Positions 25,407 through 33,190 are shown, numbered from the stretch's first letter. The stretch: DNA of 64,000 nucleotides from UBA4416 sp048498515 (GCA_048498515.1 JBEHXV010000008.1:96247-160246); one strand, 5' to 3'. Numbers and translations are program-made. Notes: generated by a model not told the origin, from the letters alone.

Positions 25407-26426
25407 CTAAGAGCCTGCGGCAACTTCTTTAAACTTGGCCATGAAATCCATGGCTGTTTTCATCATCTCTGTTGATCCCAGGAACAAGGGAGTACGTTGG
25501 TGCAGTTCAGAAATATCGAGTTCCATAATGCGCTTGTAACCATCGGTAGCAGTACCGCCGGCTTGCTCAATAATAAAGGCCAGGGGGTTGCACTCATATA
25601 ACAAACGCAATTTACCTTTTGGCGATTTGGTGGTTTTAGGATAAATATAAATGCCACCGGTAATTAAGTTACGGTGTATGTCGGCTACGCCCGAGCCAAT
25701 ATAACGGCTTGAGTATGGACGGTTGGTAGCCTTGTCTTCTTCCTGACAGTATTTAATGTATTTTTTCACACCTTCCGGAAAATGCAGGTAATTGCCTTCG
25801 TTAATAGAGTAAGTCTTTCCATCTTTTGGCATTTGCATATTAGGGTGCGATAAGCAAAATTCGCCAATGCTAGGGTCTAGCGTAAAACCATTTACCCCTT
25901 TGCCGGTTGTATACACCAGCATGGCCGAGGAACCGTAAATAATGTAACCGGCTGCAACCTGTTCAGTACCACGCTGCATAAAATCTTCGTGAGTGCCCGG
26001 GCCGTTTAAGCTCACCCGGCGGTAAATGGAAAAAATGGTCCCAATTGAAACGTTCACATCAATGTTCGATGAACCATCCAGTGGGTCCATGGCTACTACA
26101 TAACGCGCGTTTTTAGAAATATCGGATTCAATGGGAATAATGTCTTCGTTCTCTTCGCTGGCAATGGCGCAACATTCGCCACCCGCTTTTAAAGCAGCAA
26201 TAAACTGGTCGTTGGCAAATACATCCAACTTTTTTACACGTTCGCCCTGTACATTAGTATCGCCGGTTTCGCCTAATATTTCAACCAATCCCGCTTTTGT
26301 TACCTCGCGGTTTACAATTTTTGCGGCAATGGCTATATCCCTTAACAAGCGTGATAACTCGCCTTTTGCAAATGGAAAATCATTTTGTTTTTCGATGATG
26401 AACTGGCCTAAGGTTTTTGCGTACAT
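25407..26426 (-). CDS. fbp: Fructose-1,6-bisphosphatase class I
   Basis: A 339-residue gluconeogenic enzyme that converts fructose-1,6-bisphosphate to fructose-6-phosphate. The metal and substrate motifs are intact: ASEENED near residue 93, VVAMDPLDGSSNIDVNVSIG near residues 109-128, RYIGSGVADIHRNLITGG, and LLYECNPLAFIIEQAGG near residue 280. Length is typical of the class. The gene stands alone on the minus strand behind a terminator hairpin. Cytoplasmic. Identification is secure. Confidence 0.96.
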   Translation of the reverse strand: MYAKTLGQFIIEKQNDFPFAKGELSRLLRDIAIAAKIVNREVTKAGLVEILGETGDTNVQGERVKKLDVFANDQFIAALKAGGECCAIASEENEDIIPIESDISKNARYVVAMDPLDGSSNIDVNVSIGTIFSIYRRVSLNGPGTHEDFMQRGTEQVAAGYIIYGSSAMLVYTTGKGVNGFTLDPSIGEFCLSHPNMQMPKDGKTYSINEGNYLHFPEGVKKYIKYCQEEDKATNRPYSSRYIGSGVADIHRNLITGGIYIYPKTTKSPKGKLRLLYECNPLAFIIEQAGGTATDGYKRIMELDISELHQRTPLFLGSTEMMKTAMDFMAKFKEVAAGS

Positions 26427-26486
26427 GTATTTTAAAGGTTATGGATTGGTTAATATTTAGGTTGTTTAGTATTCCTGTAAAAATAA

Positions 26487-26516
26487 AAAAAGTGCTTCAT
26501 TATCGAAGCACTTTTT
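26487..26516 (-). terminator. Bidirectional hairpin upstream of fbp
   Basis: A perfect 12-bp stem (AAAAAGTGCTTC with GAAGCACTTTTT) around ATTATC. On the minus strand it follows the stop of the 90-residue gene and precedes fbp, so it would end the former. Confidence 0.85.
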
Positions 26517-26535
26517 AAGAAAATGTTGGTATGTT

Positions 26536-26808
26536 TTACTTATTATATTCGTCTTTCAAAAACTCTCTCCAATCGCCCAGATTTGAAATAACCTGTAACT
26601 GGCGGTAATTTAAATGAAACTGCTCTTCATCTTCCTGCGCATTTAAAATGTTTAGGCGGTATTTATCAAAATTTGCAAGGGCGTATTTTTCTTCGGCACT
26701 CAGGGTTTTACCACTAAATTCCTTATCGCGCAGGTCGTTAATGCTTTCGGCACCGCCAATATCCTGTTTGGTAAAAAACCGGTTCGTTATATCATTCTTA
26801 AAGTCCAT
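26536..26808 (-). CDS. Small conserved-looking hypothetical protein
   Basis: A 90-residue protein from the ATG at 26808; a TTG three codons upstream is possible but unneeded. It is hydrophilic and predicted helical, with KNDITNRFFTKQDIGGAESI, LRDKEFSGKTLSAEEKYALA and YRQLQVISNLGDWREFLKDE. No signal peptide or membrane helix. No family is recognised. It has its own terminator and lies between fbp and a divergent secreted protein gene. Codon use is like its neighbours, which favours a real gene. Confidence 0.7.
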   Translation of the reverse strand: MDFKNDITNRFFTKQDIGGAESINDLRDKEFSGKTLSAEEKYALANFDKYRLNILNAQEDEEQFHLNYRQLQVISNLGDWREFLKDEYNK

Positions 26809-26875
26809 CAAATTCAAAGATATGAAACGGATTGATTAAATTAGCATTTTGAACCATTCTGTTGCTAACACTTAA

Positions 26876-27493
26876 ATGTTAAAATCGTTCCATAAAGCGC
26901 TTATATTGCTGGTGTTATGCCTTTTATGCTTTGAAAAAAATATCTTTTCCCAGCACGATATTGGAAAATATGAATTGCGCTGGGCTTTTTGGCATCCGCT
27001 GGCGGCTTTAAAGGTTAAACACCATTTGCCCAAAGCTATGGACATGTATAAAGCTGTAAAACAAGAAAAATTGCTCGATACCTTTGAATTTGGCGGGAAA
27101 CTCGACGCCTTCAGGCACACCTTTACCATGGCTTACCTGGCACAGCGCGTTAAGGTTAAAAAACTCCGTAAACTGGGCATGGCGCATGAAAAAGGCAACA
27201 AACGCCAGTTTAAAAAATTGAAACTGGAATTTGGTGAACGAGCCGATAGCCTGGCCTGTGAAATGGACCTGCGCAACAACGAAGCGGGCTTTGCCATTGG
27301 AAGCAGCCATAAAAAAGAAACGCCGGCCGACCTGAAACTGATTGTGTTGACACAGATACAGGCCGGAAAAACCTGGTACTTAAAGCGAAATAGTGAGTAT
27401 AATTATGTGAGCTGCGAGGGTAAAACAATTGATATGAAGGCCTGGGCAGGCATTTGGGCGGTGCCAAAATGCCTCATCAGAACCAATGAATAG
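26876..27493 (+). CDS. Secreted protein resembling the DUF6973 group
   Basis: A 205-residue protein with a signal peptide at residues 1-26 (ILLVLCLLCFEKNIFSQ). The core includes FEFGGKLDAFRHTFTMAYLA, LGMAHEKGNKRQFKKL and MDLRNNEAGFAIGSS. The combination DAFRH, AHE and a downstream NNxxG resembles the domain of unknown function DUF6973, whose conserved His/Asp/Glu residues suggest metal binding; I recall this family only from memory, so the assignment is tentative. Predicted periplasmic or secreted. It stands alone on +. Confidence 0.72.
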   Translation: MLKSFHKALILLVLCLLCFEKNIFSQHDIGKYELRWAFWHPLAALKVKHHLPKAMDMYKAVKQEKLLDTFEFGGKLDAFRHTFTMAYLAQRVKVKKLRKLGMAHEKGNKRQFKKLKLEFGERADSLACEMDLRNNEAGFAIGSSHKKETPADLKLIVLTQIQAGKTWYLKRNSEYNYVSCEGKTIDMKAWAGIWAVPKCLIRTNE

Positions 27494-27575
27494 GGTGTTT
27501 AGTGCTGAAAATTGGAAAAGCAGTGCTTTAATGGCCAAAACAGGACTAAAAATCAATGCTTTTTACATTAATTTG

Positions 27576-27605
27576 TTGATAAGTATAAAAAAAAGTGTAT
27601 ATTTG
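27576..27605 (+). promoter_or_regulatory. Bacteroidota promoter of yceD-rpmF
   Basis: TTG at 27576-27578, a 19-nt spacer, then TATATTTG at 27598-27605. Both boxes and spacing match the Bacteroidota sigma-factor consensus. Transcription should start near 27612, which rules out the upstream GTG at 27595 as a start codon for yceD. Confidence 0.85.
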
Positions 27606-27627
27606 CCGTCCATTTTGGGAGGACGTT

Positions 27628-28167
27628 ATGGGTAAGAGTCAGTACAAAATACAGTTTGGCGGTTTATCGGTAGGGGAGCACCAATTTGAATTTGAGGTCA
27701 CTCAAAAGTTCTTTGAACAATTTAAAGATAGCGAAATTACCAAAGCCAACATTAAAGTGAAGGCAAACCTGGTTAAGCAAAATACGCTGATGCATATTAT
27801 GTTTGACTTTGAAGGAACGGTAAATCTTAGCTGCGACCGCTGTTTGGTGGAATACGATTGCCCGGTGAGCGGGCGCGAGAAACTGGTCATCAAGCACGGC
27901 AATCCTGAAGAAAGCAACGATGAGATACTGGTGCTGAGAGAAGGGATTGAAGAAGCCGATTTTTCGCAATATCTGTACGAATACATTGAGCTGGCAATAC
28001 CTTATAAGAGAGTGCCATGCGAAGATGAAGATTTAGAAGATGAAATTGATGTGGAATGTGATGAAGAAACATTGGCTAAATACAACGAACTGAAAATAGA
28101 AGAAGAACCAAACAGTACAAACCCCGAATGGGACAAATTAAAAAACATAAACTTTAACAATAATTAA
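27628..28167 (+). CDS. yceD: YceD/DUF177 family protein
   Basis: A 179-residue protein of the DUF177 family, which in most bacteria precedes rpmF and is linked to large-subunit ribosomal RNA processing or ribosome assembly. Visible features are the central VNLSCDRCLVEYDCPV cysteine motif near residue 75, the LREGIEEADFSQYLYEYIEL stretch, and an acidic tail (EDEDLEDEIDVECDEET). The ATG at 27628 follows a GGGAGGA sequence and lies just downstream of the predicted transcription start. rpmF begins 11 bp after the stop, the expected operon. Cytoplasmic. Confidence 0.92.
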   Translation: MGKSQYKIQFGGLSVGEHQFEFEVTQKFFEQFKDSEITKANIKVKANLVKQNTLMHIMFDFEGTVNLSCDRCLVEYDCPVSGREKLVIKHGNPEESNDEILVLREGIEEADFSQYLYEYIELAIPYKRVPCEDEDLEDEIDVECDEETLAKYNELKIEEEPNSTNPEWDKLKNINFNNN

Positions 28168-28178
28168 AATTAAATACC

Positions 28179-28370
28179 ATGCCTAATCCAAAACGAAAAC
28201 TATCCAGATCCCGCAGAGACTCTCGTCGTTCTACATACAAAGCGCCAACCATGACGATTGCAAAAGATACAACCACTGGCGAAGCTCATTTGTTTCACCG
28301 TGCACACTGGTTTGAAGGGAAACTTTACTACAAAGGAAAAGTAGTAATGGAAAAAGCGGCTAAAGCTTAA
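28179..28370 (+). CDS. rpmF: 50S ribosomal protein L32
   Basis: A 63-residue basic protein beginning MPNPKRKLSRSRRDSRRS and then YKAPTM, the standard L32 N-terminus. The HLFHRAHWFEGKLYYKGK segment matches Bacteroidota L32, which lacks the zinc-binding cysteines found in some other phyla. It is a structural component of the large ribosomal subunit near the peptidyl-transferase region. Co-transcribed with yceD, and followed by a terminator 28 bp on. Confidence 0.96.
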   Translation: MPNPKRKLSRSRRDSRRSTYKAPTMTIAKDTTTGEAHLFHRAHWFEGKLYYKGKVVMEKAAKA

Positions 28371-28398
28371 TTTTAAATCTATTTCTATAATATAGAGG

Positions 28399-28427
28399 AC
28401 CTTCTCAAGCAATTGAGGAGGTTTTTT
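28399..28427 (+). terminator. Terminator of yceD-rpmF
   Basis: ACCTTCTCAA pairs with TTGAGGAGGT (one G-U pair) around GCAA, followed by a run of T. Confidence 0.85.
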
Positions 28428-28432
28428 TGTTG

Positions 28433-28467
28433 CAGACCTGTCAGGTTTTTAAAACCTGATAGGTCTG
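28433..28467. repeat. CAGACCTGTCAGG palindrome, copy 1
   Basis: CAGACCTGTCAGGTTTT pairs with AAAACCTGATAGGTCTG, one mismatch. A perfect copy lies at 28680-28713. Confidence 0.85.
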
Positions 28468-28476
28468 CTGACTTTA

Positions 28477-28521
28477 TTGGTGTTATCACCAACAAAATAA
28501 AACTGTTGGTGATAACACCAA
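28477..28521. repeat. Perfect 17-bp inverted repeat with self-palindromic arms
   Basis: TTGGTGTTATCACCAAC at 28477-28493 pairs perfectly with GTTGGTGATAACACCAA at 28505-28521. Each arm is itself nearly palindromic (TTGGTG with CACCAA), so cruciform or two small hairpins are both possible. Confidence 0.85.
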
Positions 28522-28553
28522 CAATAGCCAAAGAGGTTTTTTTGTTTGTTTCC

Positions 28554-28627
28554 CGTCATGCTGAACTTGATTCAGCATCTCAAATTAGCAGGTTTGTTAA
28601 GGATGCTGAAATAAATTCAGCATGACG
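28554..28627. repeat. CGTCATGCTGAA palindrome
   Basis: CGTCATGCTGAACTTGATTC on the left and GAATAAATTCAGC-like right end closing with TTCAGCATGACG; the inner arms repeat GATGCTGAA and TTCAGCATC. A related element lies after aspS at 59913-59970. Confidence 0.8.
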
Positions 28628-28679
28628 AAACCCGGGGTCAAAACTGCTTGTCAATTGAGGAGGGTTTTTACCTGTATTT

Positions 28680-28713
28680 CAGACCTGTCAGGTTTTAAAA
28701 CCTGACAGGTCTG
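28680..28713. repeat. CAGACCTGTCAGG palindrome, copy 2
   Basis: A perfect 34-bp palindrome: CAGACCTGTCAGGTTTT directly abutting AAAACCTGACAGGTCTG. Its right arm reaches the position where the -33 element of the downstream promoter would lie. Confidence 0.9.
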
Positions 28714-28729
28714 GTCAGTTTATTTTTTT

Positions 28730-28737
28730 TATATTTG
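28730..28737 (+). promoter_or_regulatory. -7 box (TATATTTG) of the ketosynthase cassette
   Basis: Exact TAnnTTTG match ending 7 nt before the ATG at 28745, predicting a nearly leaderless transcript. No TTG at -33; the palindrome at 28680-28713 occupies that zone. Confidence 0.65.
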
Positions 28738-28744
28738 AACCTCT

Positions 28745-29875
28745 ATGATCTTCACTTCCTACAGCAATATCATCAGCCCGCTTGGGTTTTCTACAGCAGA
28801 AAATTACAGGGCTATTGCTGCTTCGGAGGTAGGGGTCAAAAAAATACAATTGCCCTTTTCTCCCGACCCTTTTTGTGTGGCTAAGATAGATGATGAAAAG
28901 ATTGCAGAAATATTCTCCAAACTGGCAAACCCAAACGAACACACAAAGCTTGAACAGTTGAGTATTCTGTCTATTCAAAACGTTATTGACCAAAGTGGCA
29001 TAGATGTGACTGATAACAGAACACTGCTCATCTATTCAACCACAAAAGGTAACATTGACATTTTAGAGGGCGCATACAAACACATCGATCCCAAAAGGGC
29101 TTATTTGCCTGTGTTTGCAAAGCACCTGCAATCGTATTTTAAGCTGGCACATACGCCGGTGGTTTTGTCAAACGCCTGTATTTCGGGCATACTGGCTATT
29201 ATAGTAGCCAAGCGTTTTATTGAACAAGGAGCTTATGATAATGTACTGGTGTGTGGCGGCGATATTTTATCGGAGTTTACCATCAGCGGTTTCAAATCAT
29301 TCAATGCCTTAAGTCCCGAACCAAGCAAACCCTTTGATGCGAACCGTATTGGCATTAACCTGGGCGAAGCGGTTGCAACCATTTTAATTACCAATAAAAA
29401 AGAACTGGCAACGCCATACAACACACACATTGTGAGCGGCGCTTCAGCCAACGATGCCAACCATATTTCGGGCCCATCGCGCACCGGCGATGGCTTGTAC
29501 CAATGCTTAACAGAGATATTAAAAGAGAATAAAGAAGAGCCGGGCTTCATTTCTGCTCATGGAACAGCAACGCCGTTTAATGATGAAATGGAATCCATTG
29601 CCTTTGACAGAGCCGGCCTCCACACCATTCCTGTAAACAGCCTAAAGGGCTATTATGGTCACACGCTGGGAGCTGCCGGTGTTTTGGAAACGATTTTATC
29701 ATTGGAATCCATGAATCATCAACGCCTTATTAAATCGGAAGGATATGAGGCAAAGGGTTTCAGCGGCAACATTAGCATGATTGAAGCGCATGTGCCGAAA
29801 TCATTCACTTCATTCATTAAAACAGCTTCGGGCTTTGGTGGTTGCAATGCGGCTGCCTTATTTAGTAAAGTATAA
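28745..29875 (+). CDS. Beta-ketoacyl-ACP synthase, complete active site
   Basis: A 376-residue condensing enzyme of the FabF/KAS II thiolase-fold type. The catalytic triad is intact: Cys145 in SNACISGILAI, His272 in SAHGTATPFNDEME, and His306 in GYYGHTLGAAGVLE, with Lys301 (NSLKGYY). The motif LSPEPSKPFDANRIGINLGE matches the usual KS core. It is somewhat shorter than FabF (about 410) and not the housekeeping enzyme by context, since it heads a cassette of KS-like genes with their own ACP. It would elongate an acyl or polyene chain on that ACP. Resembles KS genes of aryl-polyene/flexirubin clusters; the product is inferred, not shown. Confidence 0.9.
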   Translation: MIFTSYSNIISPLGFSTAENYRAIAASEVGVKKIQLPFSPDPFCVAKIDDEKIAEIFSKLANPNEHTKLEQLSILSIQNVIDQSGIDVTDNRTLLIYSTTKGNIDILEGAYKHIDPKRAYLPVFAKHLQSYFKLAHTPVVLSNACISGILAIIVAKRFIEQGAYDNVLVCGGDILSEFTISGFKSFNALSPEPSKPFDANRIGINLGEAVATILITNKKELATPYNTHIVSGASANDANHISGPSRTGDGLYQCLTEILKENKEEPGFISAHGTATPFNDEMESIAFDRAGLHTIPVNSLKGYYGHTLGAAGVLETILSLESMNHQRLIKSEGYEAKGFSGNISMIEAHVPKSFTSFIKTASGFGGCNAAALFSKV

Positions 29876-29963
29876 AATTAAAACACATAAACACATAGAA
29901 AAAATACCAGTGAAATCCGTGGAAACCCCTCAAATCAGTACGATCTGTGTTCCAATAAATTAA
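29876..29963 (+). repeat. Repeat-like spacer inside the ketosynthase cassette
   Basis: AACACATAAACACATAG and GTGAAATCCGTGGAA with ATCTGTGTTCC are low-complexity words of the sort seen as dispersed intergenic sequences in Bacteroidota. No ORF. It is the only sizeable gap between the first four cassette genes. Confidence 0.4.
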
Positions 29964-30611
29964 ATGAGTACAATTGTTTCATACGCGCATATAAAACAAA
30001 ACACTGTTTCTGTTAATGGAAAGCAGCTGTTTCAGGCGTTGCCAACGGCCACACTTTCCGGGTTTTTAGCGGAAGCTTATAAAGCCCTGGGGCTAAGCTA
30101 TCCCAAATTCCATAAAATGGACCTGCAATGCAAGTTGGGGTTCTTGTGTACGGAGCTTGCTTTGAAAGAAAGTAATTTTATTACCGGTAATGATCTCTCT
30201 AAAACAGCTATTGTATTGGAGAACGCCGCGTCGAGCCTCGAAACCGACAGGCAGCACCAGCATTCCATTGATGATAAATCAAACTATTTTCCGTCGCCGG
30301 CAATATTTGTGTATACTCTGCCTAACATTGTGATAGGCGAGCTGGCCATTAAGTATAAGATCACAGGCGAGAACGCCTTTTTTGTATCGGAAAAATTTGA
30401 CGCTGAATTGCTGGTGAACTACACCGAAACTTTATTCAAAAACGGTACCCAATCGGCTATTTGCGGCTGGGTTGAGGTAGATGGCGCCGGATACGAAGGC
30501 TTTATTTTTTTAGTAGAAAAGCAAACAAATACAAATAAAAGTGCTATTTTTAAACCTCTTAATCAATCAACTGTTTTAGAACTATATAACCAAACCATAT
30601 GGACGCATTAA
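29964..30611 (+). CDS. Ketosynthase-like protein without active site (chain-length-factor-like)
   Basis: A 215-residue protein. The central stretch SNYFPSPAIFVYTLPNIVIG then ELAIKYKITGENAFFVSE matches the pattern of the KS-like N-terminal domain family (Ketoacyl-synt_2) that accompanies aryl-polyene ketosynthases. The nucleophile elbow is missing (no TACSS-like motif) and no HGT or GHT motifs exist, so it cannot condense by itself. Its size equals that single domain rather than a full KS. It overlaps the ACP gene by 13 bp, indicating translational coupling. Probably a structural partner of one of the active KS proteins; the family call is moderate. Confidence 0.72.
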   Translation: MSTIVSYAHIKQNTVSVNGKQLFQALPTATLSGFLAEAYKALGLSYPKFHKMDLQCKLGFLCTELALKESNFITGNDLSKTAIVLENAASSLETDRQHQHSIDDKSNYFPSPAIFVYTLPNIVIGELAIKYKITGENAFFVSEKFDAELLVNYTETLFKNGTQSAICGWVEVDGAGYEGFIFLVEKQTNTNKSAIFKPLNQSTVLELYNQTIWTH

Positions 30612-30856
30612 TAGAAAAATTAAAAGGACAAATTATTGAACAGCTTAATTTAGCTGAAGTAAAACCGGAAGAGATCAATCCAGATTCGCCTTTATTTGGC
30701 GAAGGTTTAGGCCTGGATTCTATTGACGCTTTAGAGTTGATTGTTTTATTGGAAAAACATTACGGTATCAAAATAGAAGATCCTAAAGACGGAAAAACCA
30801 TTTTTCAGTCTTTGAGAACTATGGCCGAATACATCAAAGCACAAGGAAAGTCTTAA
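30599..30856 (+). CDS. Acyl carrier protein
   Basis: An 85-residue four-helix carrier protein with the phosphopantetheine attachment motif GLGLDSIDALELIVLL, Ser41 being the attachment site. Acidic helix II and the KIEDPKDGKTIFQSLRTMAE region are typical of dedicated secondary-metabolism ACPs and the sequence departs from housekeeping AcpP. It overlaps the preceding gene by 13 bp and ends 4 bp before the next KS, so all three are probably translated together. It carries the growing chain for the flanking ketosynthases. Confidence 0.95.
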   Translation: MDALIEKLKGQIIEQLNLAEVKPEEINPDSPLFGEGLGLDSIDALELIVLLEKHYGIKIEDPKDGKTIFQSLRTMAEYIKAQGKS

Positions 30857-30860
30857 AAAA

Positions 30861-32054
30861 TTGTCTCAACGCATTTATATTACCGGGTTAGGAATGATCT
30901 CGGCAATTGGAAACAATGTGCCCGAGTCTTTCGCGTCTCTGTCCAATTCCAAAACAGGCATTGGCCCGATCAACCATTTAACTACCCGCTATAAAGACGA
31001 GTTTTTGGCAGGAGAGATAAAACTATCCAACCAGCAGTTGGCTGAAATGGTTGGAGATTCTAATCCCGCGCTCAACCGTAACTCCTACATTGCCATGCTG
31101 GCTGCTAAAGAAGCCGTTACCAATTCGGGCATCGATACCAAAGATGGCTTGCGTACCGGTGTTATTTCATCTACCACCGTTGCGGGCATGAGCAAAACCG
31201 AATTGTATTACAAAGAACTGTTCGAAAAAGATGAGCACTTAAGTGTGCTCGATACCCACGATTGTGGCGACAGTACCGAACGCATTGCCGATTATTTAGG
31301 CAATGTGGATTATGTGACCACTATTTCCACCGCCTGCTCATCGGCTGCCAACGCCATTATGCTGGGCTGCCGCATGATTAAGCATGGCTTGCTCGATAGG
31401 GCTGTTGTGGGGGGCGTAGATGCTTTGTCTAAATTTACCTTTAATGGGTTTAACACACTCATGATCCTTGATAAGGAATGGTGCAAACCTTTTGATGAGA
31501 ACCGCAAAGGATTGAACCTGGGCGAAGGCGCCGCTTTTTTAGTGATTGAGGGTGAAGAAGCCTTAAAAAAACGCGGTGGTAAAGCCCTGGCCGAAATTGT
31601 TGGCTATGCCAATACAAACGATGCCTATCATCAAACAGCTTCATCGCCCGAAGGCTATGGCGCTACCCTGGCTATTAAACAAGCTTTGGAAATGAGTGGC
31701 TTAACACCATCGGATATCGATTACATTAACATGCACGGTACCGGCACGCCCAATAACGACCTGTCGGAAAGTGTGGCAACCCTTGCTGTATTTGGCAACA
31801 AAGTGCCAAAATTCAGTTCTACCAAAGCCTTTACGGGCCATACCCTGGCAGCTGCGGCAAGCATCGAGGCGGTTATTTCCGTCTTATCTTTGCAACACAA
31901 CATGATCTTCCCGAACCTGAATTTTACAACACCTATTGCCGACACGAACCTGGTTCCGGAAACCACCCTGGTAAACACTCCTATTAACGCTGTTCTCTCC
32001 AATTCGTTTGGTTTTGGCGGCAACTGCTCATCATTGATCTTTAAGAAAGTATAA
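30861..32054 (+). CDS. Beta-ketoacyl-ACP synthase, FabF-like
   Basis: A 397-residue condensing enzyme with an intact triad: Cys159 in STACSSAANAI, His292 in NMHGTGTPNNDLSE, and His327 in KAFTGHTLAAAASIE. The N-terminus YITGLGMISAIGNNVPE is typical. It starts at a TTG four bases after the ACP stop. It is closer to canonical FabF than the KS at 28745. With the TTG-initiated KS-like protein 1 bp downstream it probably forms a KS/chain-length-factor heterodimer as in type II polyketide and aryl-polyene systems. Cytoplasmic. Pathway product inferred only. Confidence 0.92.
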   Translation: MSQRIYITGLGMISAIGNNVPESFASLSNSKTGIGPINHLTTRYKDEFLAGEIKLSNQQLAEMVGDSNPALNRNSYIAMLAAKEAVTNSGIDTKDGLRTGVISSTTVAGMSKTELYYKELFEKDEHLSVLDTHDCGDSTERIADYLGNVDYVTTISTACSSAANAIMLGCRMIKHGLLDRAVVGGVDALSKFTFNGFNTLMILDKEWCKPFDENRKGLNLGEGAAFLVIEGEEALKKRGGKALAEIVGYANTNDAYHQTASSPEGYGATLAIKQALEMSGLTPSDIDYINMHGTGTPNNDLSESVATLAVFGNKVPKFSSTKAFTGHTLAAAASIEAVISVLSLQHNMIFPNLNFTTPIADTNLVPETTLVNTPINAVLSNSFGFGGNCSSLIFKKV

Positions 32055-32055
32055 A

Positions 32056-33117
32056 TTGGTAAAGGCTTACATAAACGGCATAGGTTGCATTTCACCGCAA
32101 AACTCCATTGACAGCAATTGGTTCTTTGAAACCATTGAACCTGCCAAAGGCGATTATTTCGACGCGCTGGAACCATCCTATAAAGAGTTTATTGCTCCTA
32201 ACCTGTTGCGCCGCATGGGCCGTGCCATTAAAATGGGCGTGGCTACGGCTAACCTGGCCATTAACCAGGCCGAAGCTCAAAAAGTAGATGCCATTATTAC
32301 AGGGACAGGTTTGGGTTGTTTTGAGGATAGCGAACGTTTCTTGCTGGCTTTGCTTAATAACGATGAGCAATTTTTAACACCAACCTCTTTCATACAATCC
32401 ACCCATAACACCGTTGGTTCGCAAATAGCGCTCATCATGAAGTGTCATGATTATAATTTCACCTATGTGCACCGTGGTTTCTCTTTTGAAAGCACCTTGC
32501 AGGATGCCCTGATGCTATTTGAAGAAGGAAAAGAAACCATCCTGGTTGGTGGTATTGAAGAGCATACGCCAAACTTTGTAGTGCTGAACAGGAGAGCGCA
32601 CAAGTTCCAGGAACAAAGCCTCACTGTACCTGTTTGGGAATCAACCACAGCCGGGATCCAAATGAGCGAAGGAGCCGCTTTTTTTGTGCTGAACAAGCAT
32701 AAAACAGAAAAGAGCCTGGCAAGTGTTGATGGCATTCAAACGGTATACAAACCAAAAACAAGCGCCGATATTTTAACGAAGCTAAATTCATTTCTGCAAC
32801 TGCACCAATTAACGCTTTCCGATATAAATGTAACGCTGATGGGTTTTAGCGGCGATGTGAATTTTGATGAGAAATTAAAAGAGCTTTTGCCCGTTATTGA
32901 AAAGGACTCGGTTGCGGCGGCTTATAAGCATGTATGTGGCGAGTATCACACGGCCTCTGCCTTTGCCATGTGGGCGGCAGTAAAGCTCATCGAAAAACAG
33001 CAATTGCCAAAAGCATTAGCCATTTCAGATAAAGCACCATCAAAAGTAAAATACGTTCTCATTATTAACCAGTACTTAGGCATTAACTATTCGTTCACGC
33101 TTCTCAGCCAATGCTAA
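32056..33117 (+). CDS. Ketosynthase-like chain length factor homologue
   Basis: A 353-residue KS-fold protein starting at a TTG one base after the previous stop. The N-terminus AYINGIGCISPQNS and the STHNTVGSQIALIMK segment are KS-like, but the nucleophile region reads FTYVHRGFSFESTLQDAL, with no cysteine, and the HGTGT motif is replaced by LMGFSGDVNFDE. Only one His remains in HVCGEYHTASAFAM. It therefore cannot condense alone and looks like the chain-length-factor partner of the KS upstream. The VHRGFSFE pattern resembles KS-like proteins of Bacteroidota pigment clusters as I recall them. Overall call good, function inferred. Confidence 0.85.
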   Translation: MVKAYINGIGCISPQNSIDSNWFFETIEPAKGDYFDALEPSYKEFIAPNLLRRMGRAIKMGVATANLAINQAEAQKVDAIITGTGLGCFEDSERFLLALLNNDEQFLTPTSFIQSTHNTVGSQIALIMKCHDYNFTYVHRGFSFESTLQDALMLFEEGKETILVGGIEEHTPNFVVLNRRAHKFQEQSLTVPVWESTTAGIQMSEGAAFFVLNKHKTEKSLASVDGIQTVYKPKTSADILTKLNSFLQLHQLTLSDINVTLMGFSGDVNFDEKLKELLPVIEKDSVAAAYKHVCGEYHTASAFAMWAAVKLIEKQQLPKALAISDKAPSKVKYVLIINQYLGINYSFTLLSQC

Positions 33118-33130
33118 GACGTATCAGTTT

Positions 33131-33148
33131 CCCCTCTAAAAAGAGGGG
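33131..33148. repeat. CCCCTCT-AGAGGGG palindrome
   Basis: CCCCTCT at 33131-33137 pairs with AGAGGGG at 33142-33148, followed by ACTATGGGGTGTGTA. Such CCCCTC elements followed by GGGGTGTG are familiar dispersed words. The apparent ATG at 33152 lies within its tail. Confidence 0.7.
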
Positions 33149-33190
33149 ACTATGGGGTGTGTATTGTTTTTGATTGGAAAATTTAGTTTA

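Larger units (their letters stand above)
28371..28744. other. Gene-free stretch packed with palindromes
   Basis: These 374 bases hold the rpmF terminator, four separate palindromes (listed individually) and the promoter of the ketosynthase cassette. A segment beginning AATTGAGGAGG and leading into CAGACCTGTCAGG occurs at both ends (from 28411 and from 28653), as if a terminator arm plus palindrome had been duplicated around the inner elements. No credible coding region is present; the short + frame at 28413-28625 lies inside the palindromes. Confidence 0.8.

Noticed and set aside
28413..28625. Short plus frame after rpmF
   Set aside because: Its translation is made of the palindromic repeats and terminator sequence, so it is not coding.
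28371..28744. Possible CRISPR array
   Set aside because: Palindromes differ from one another and are not equally spaced; there are no repeat-spacer units and no cas genes.
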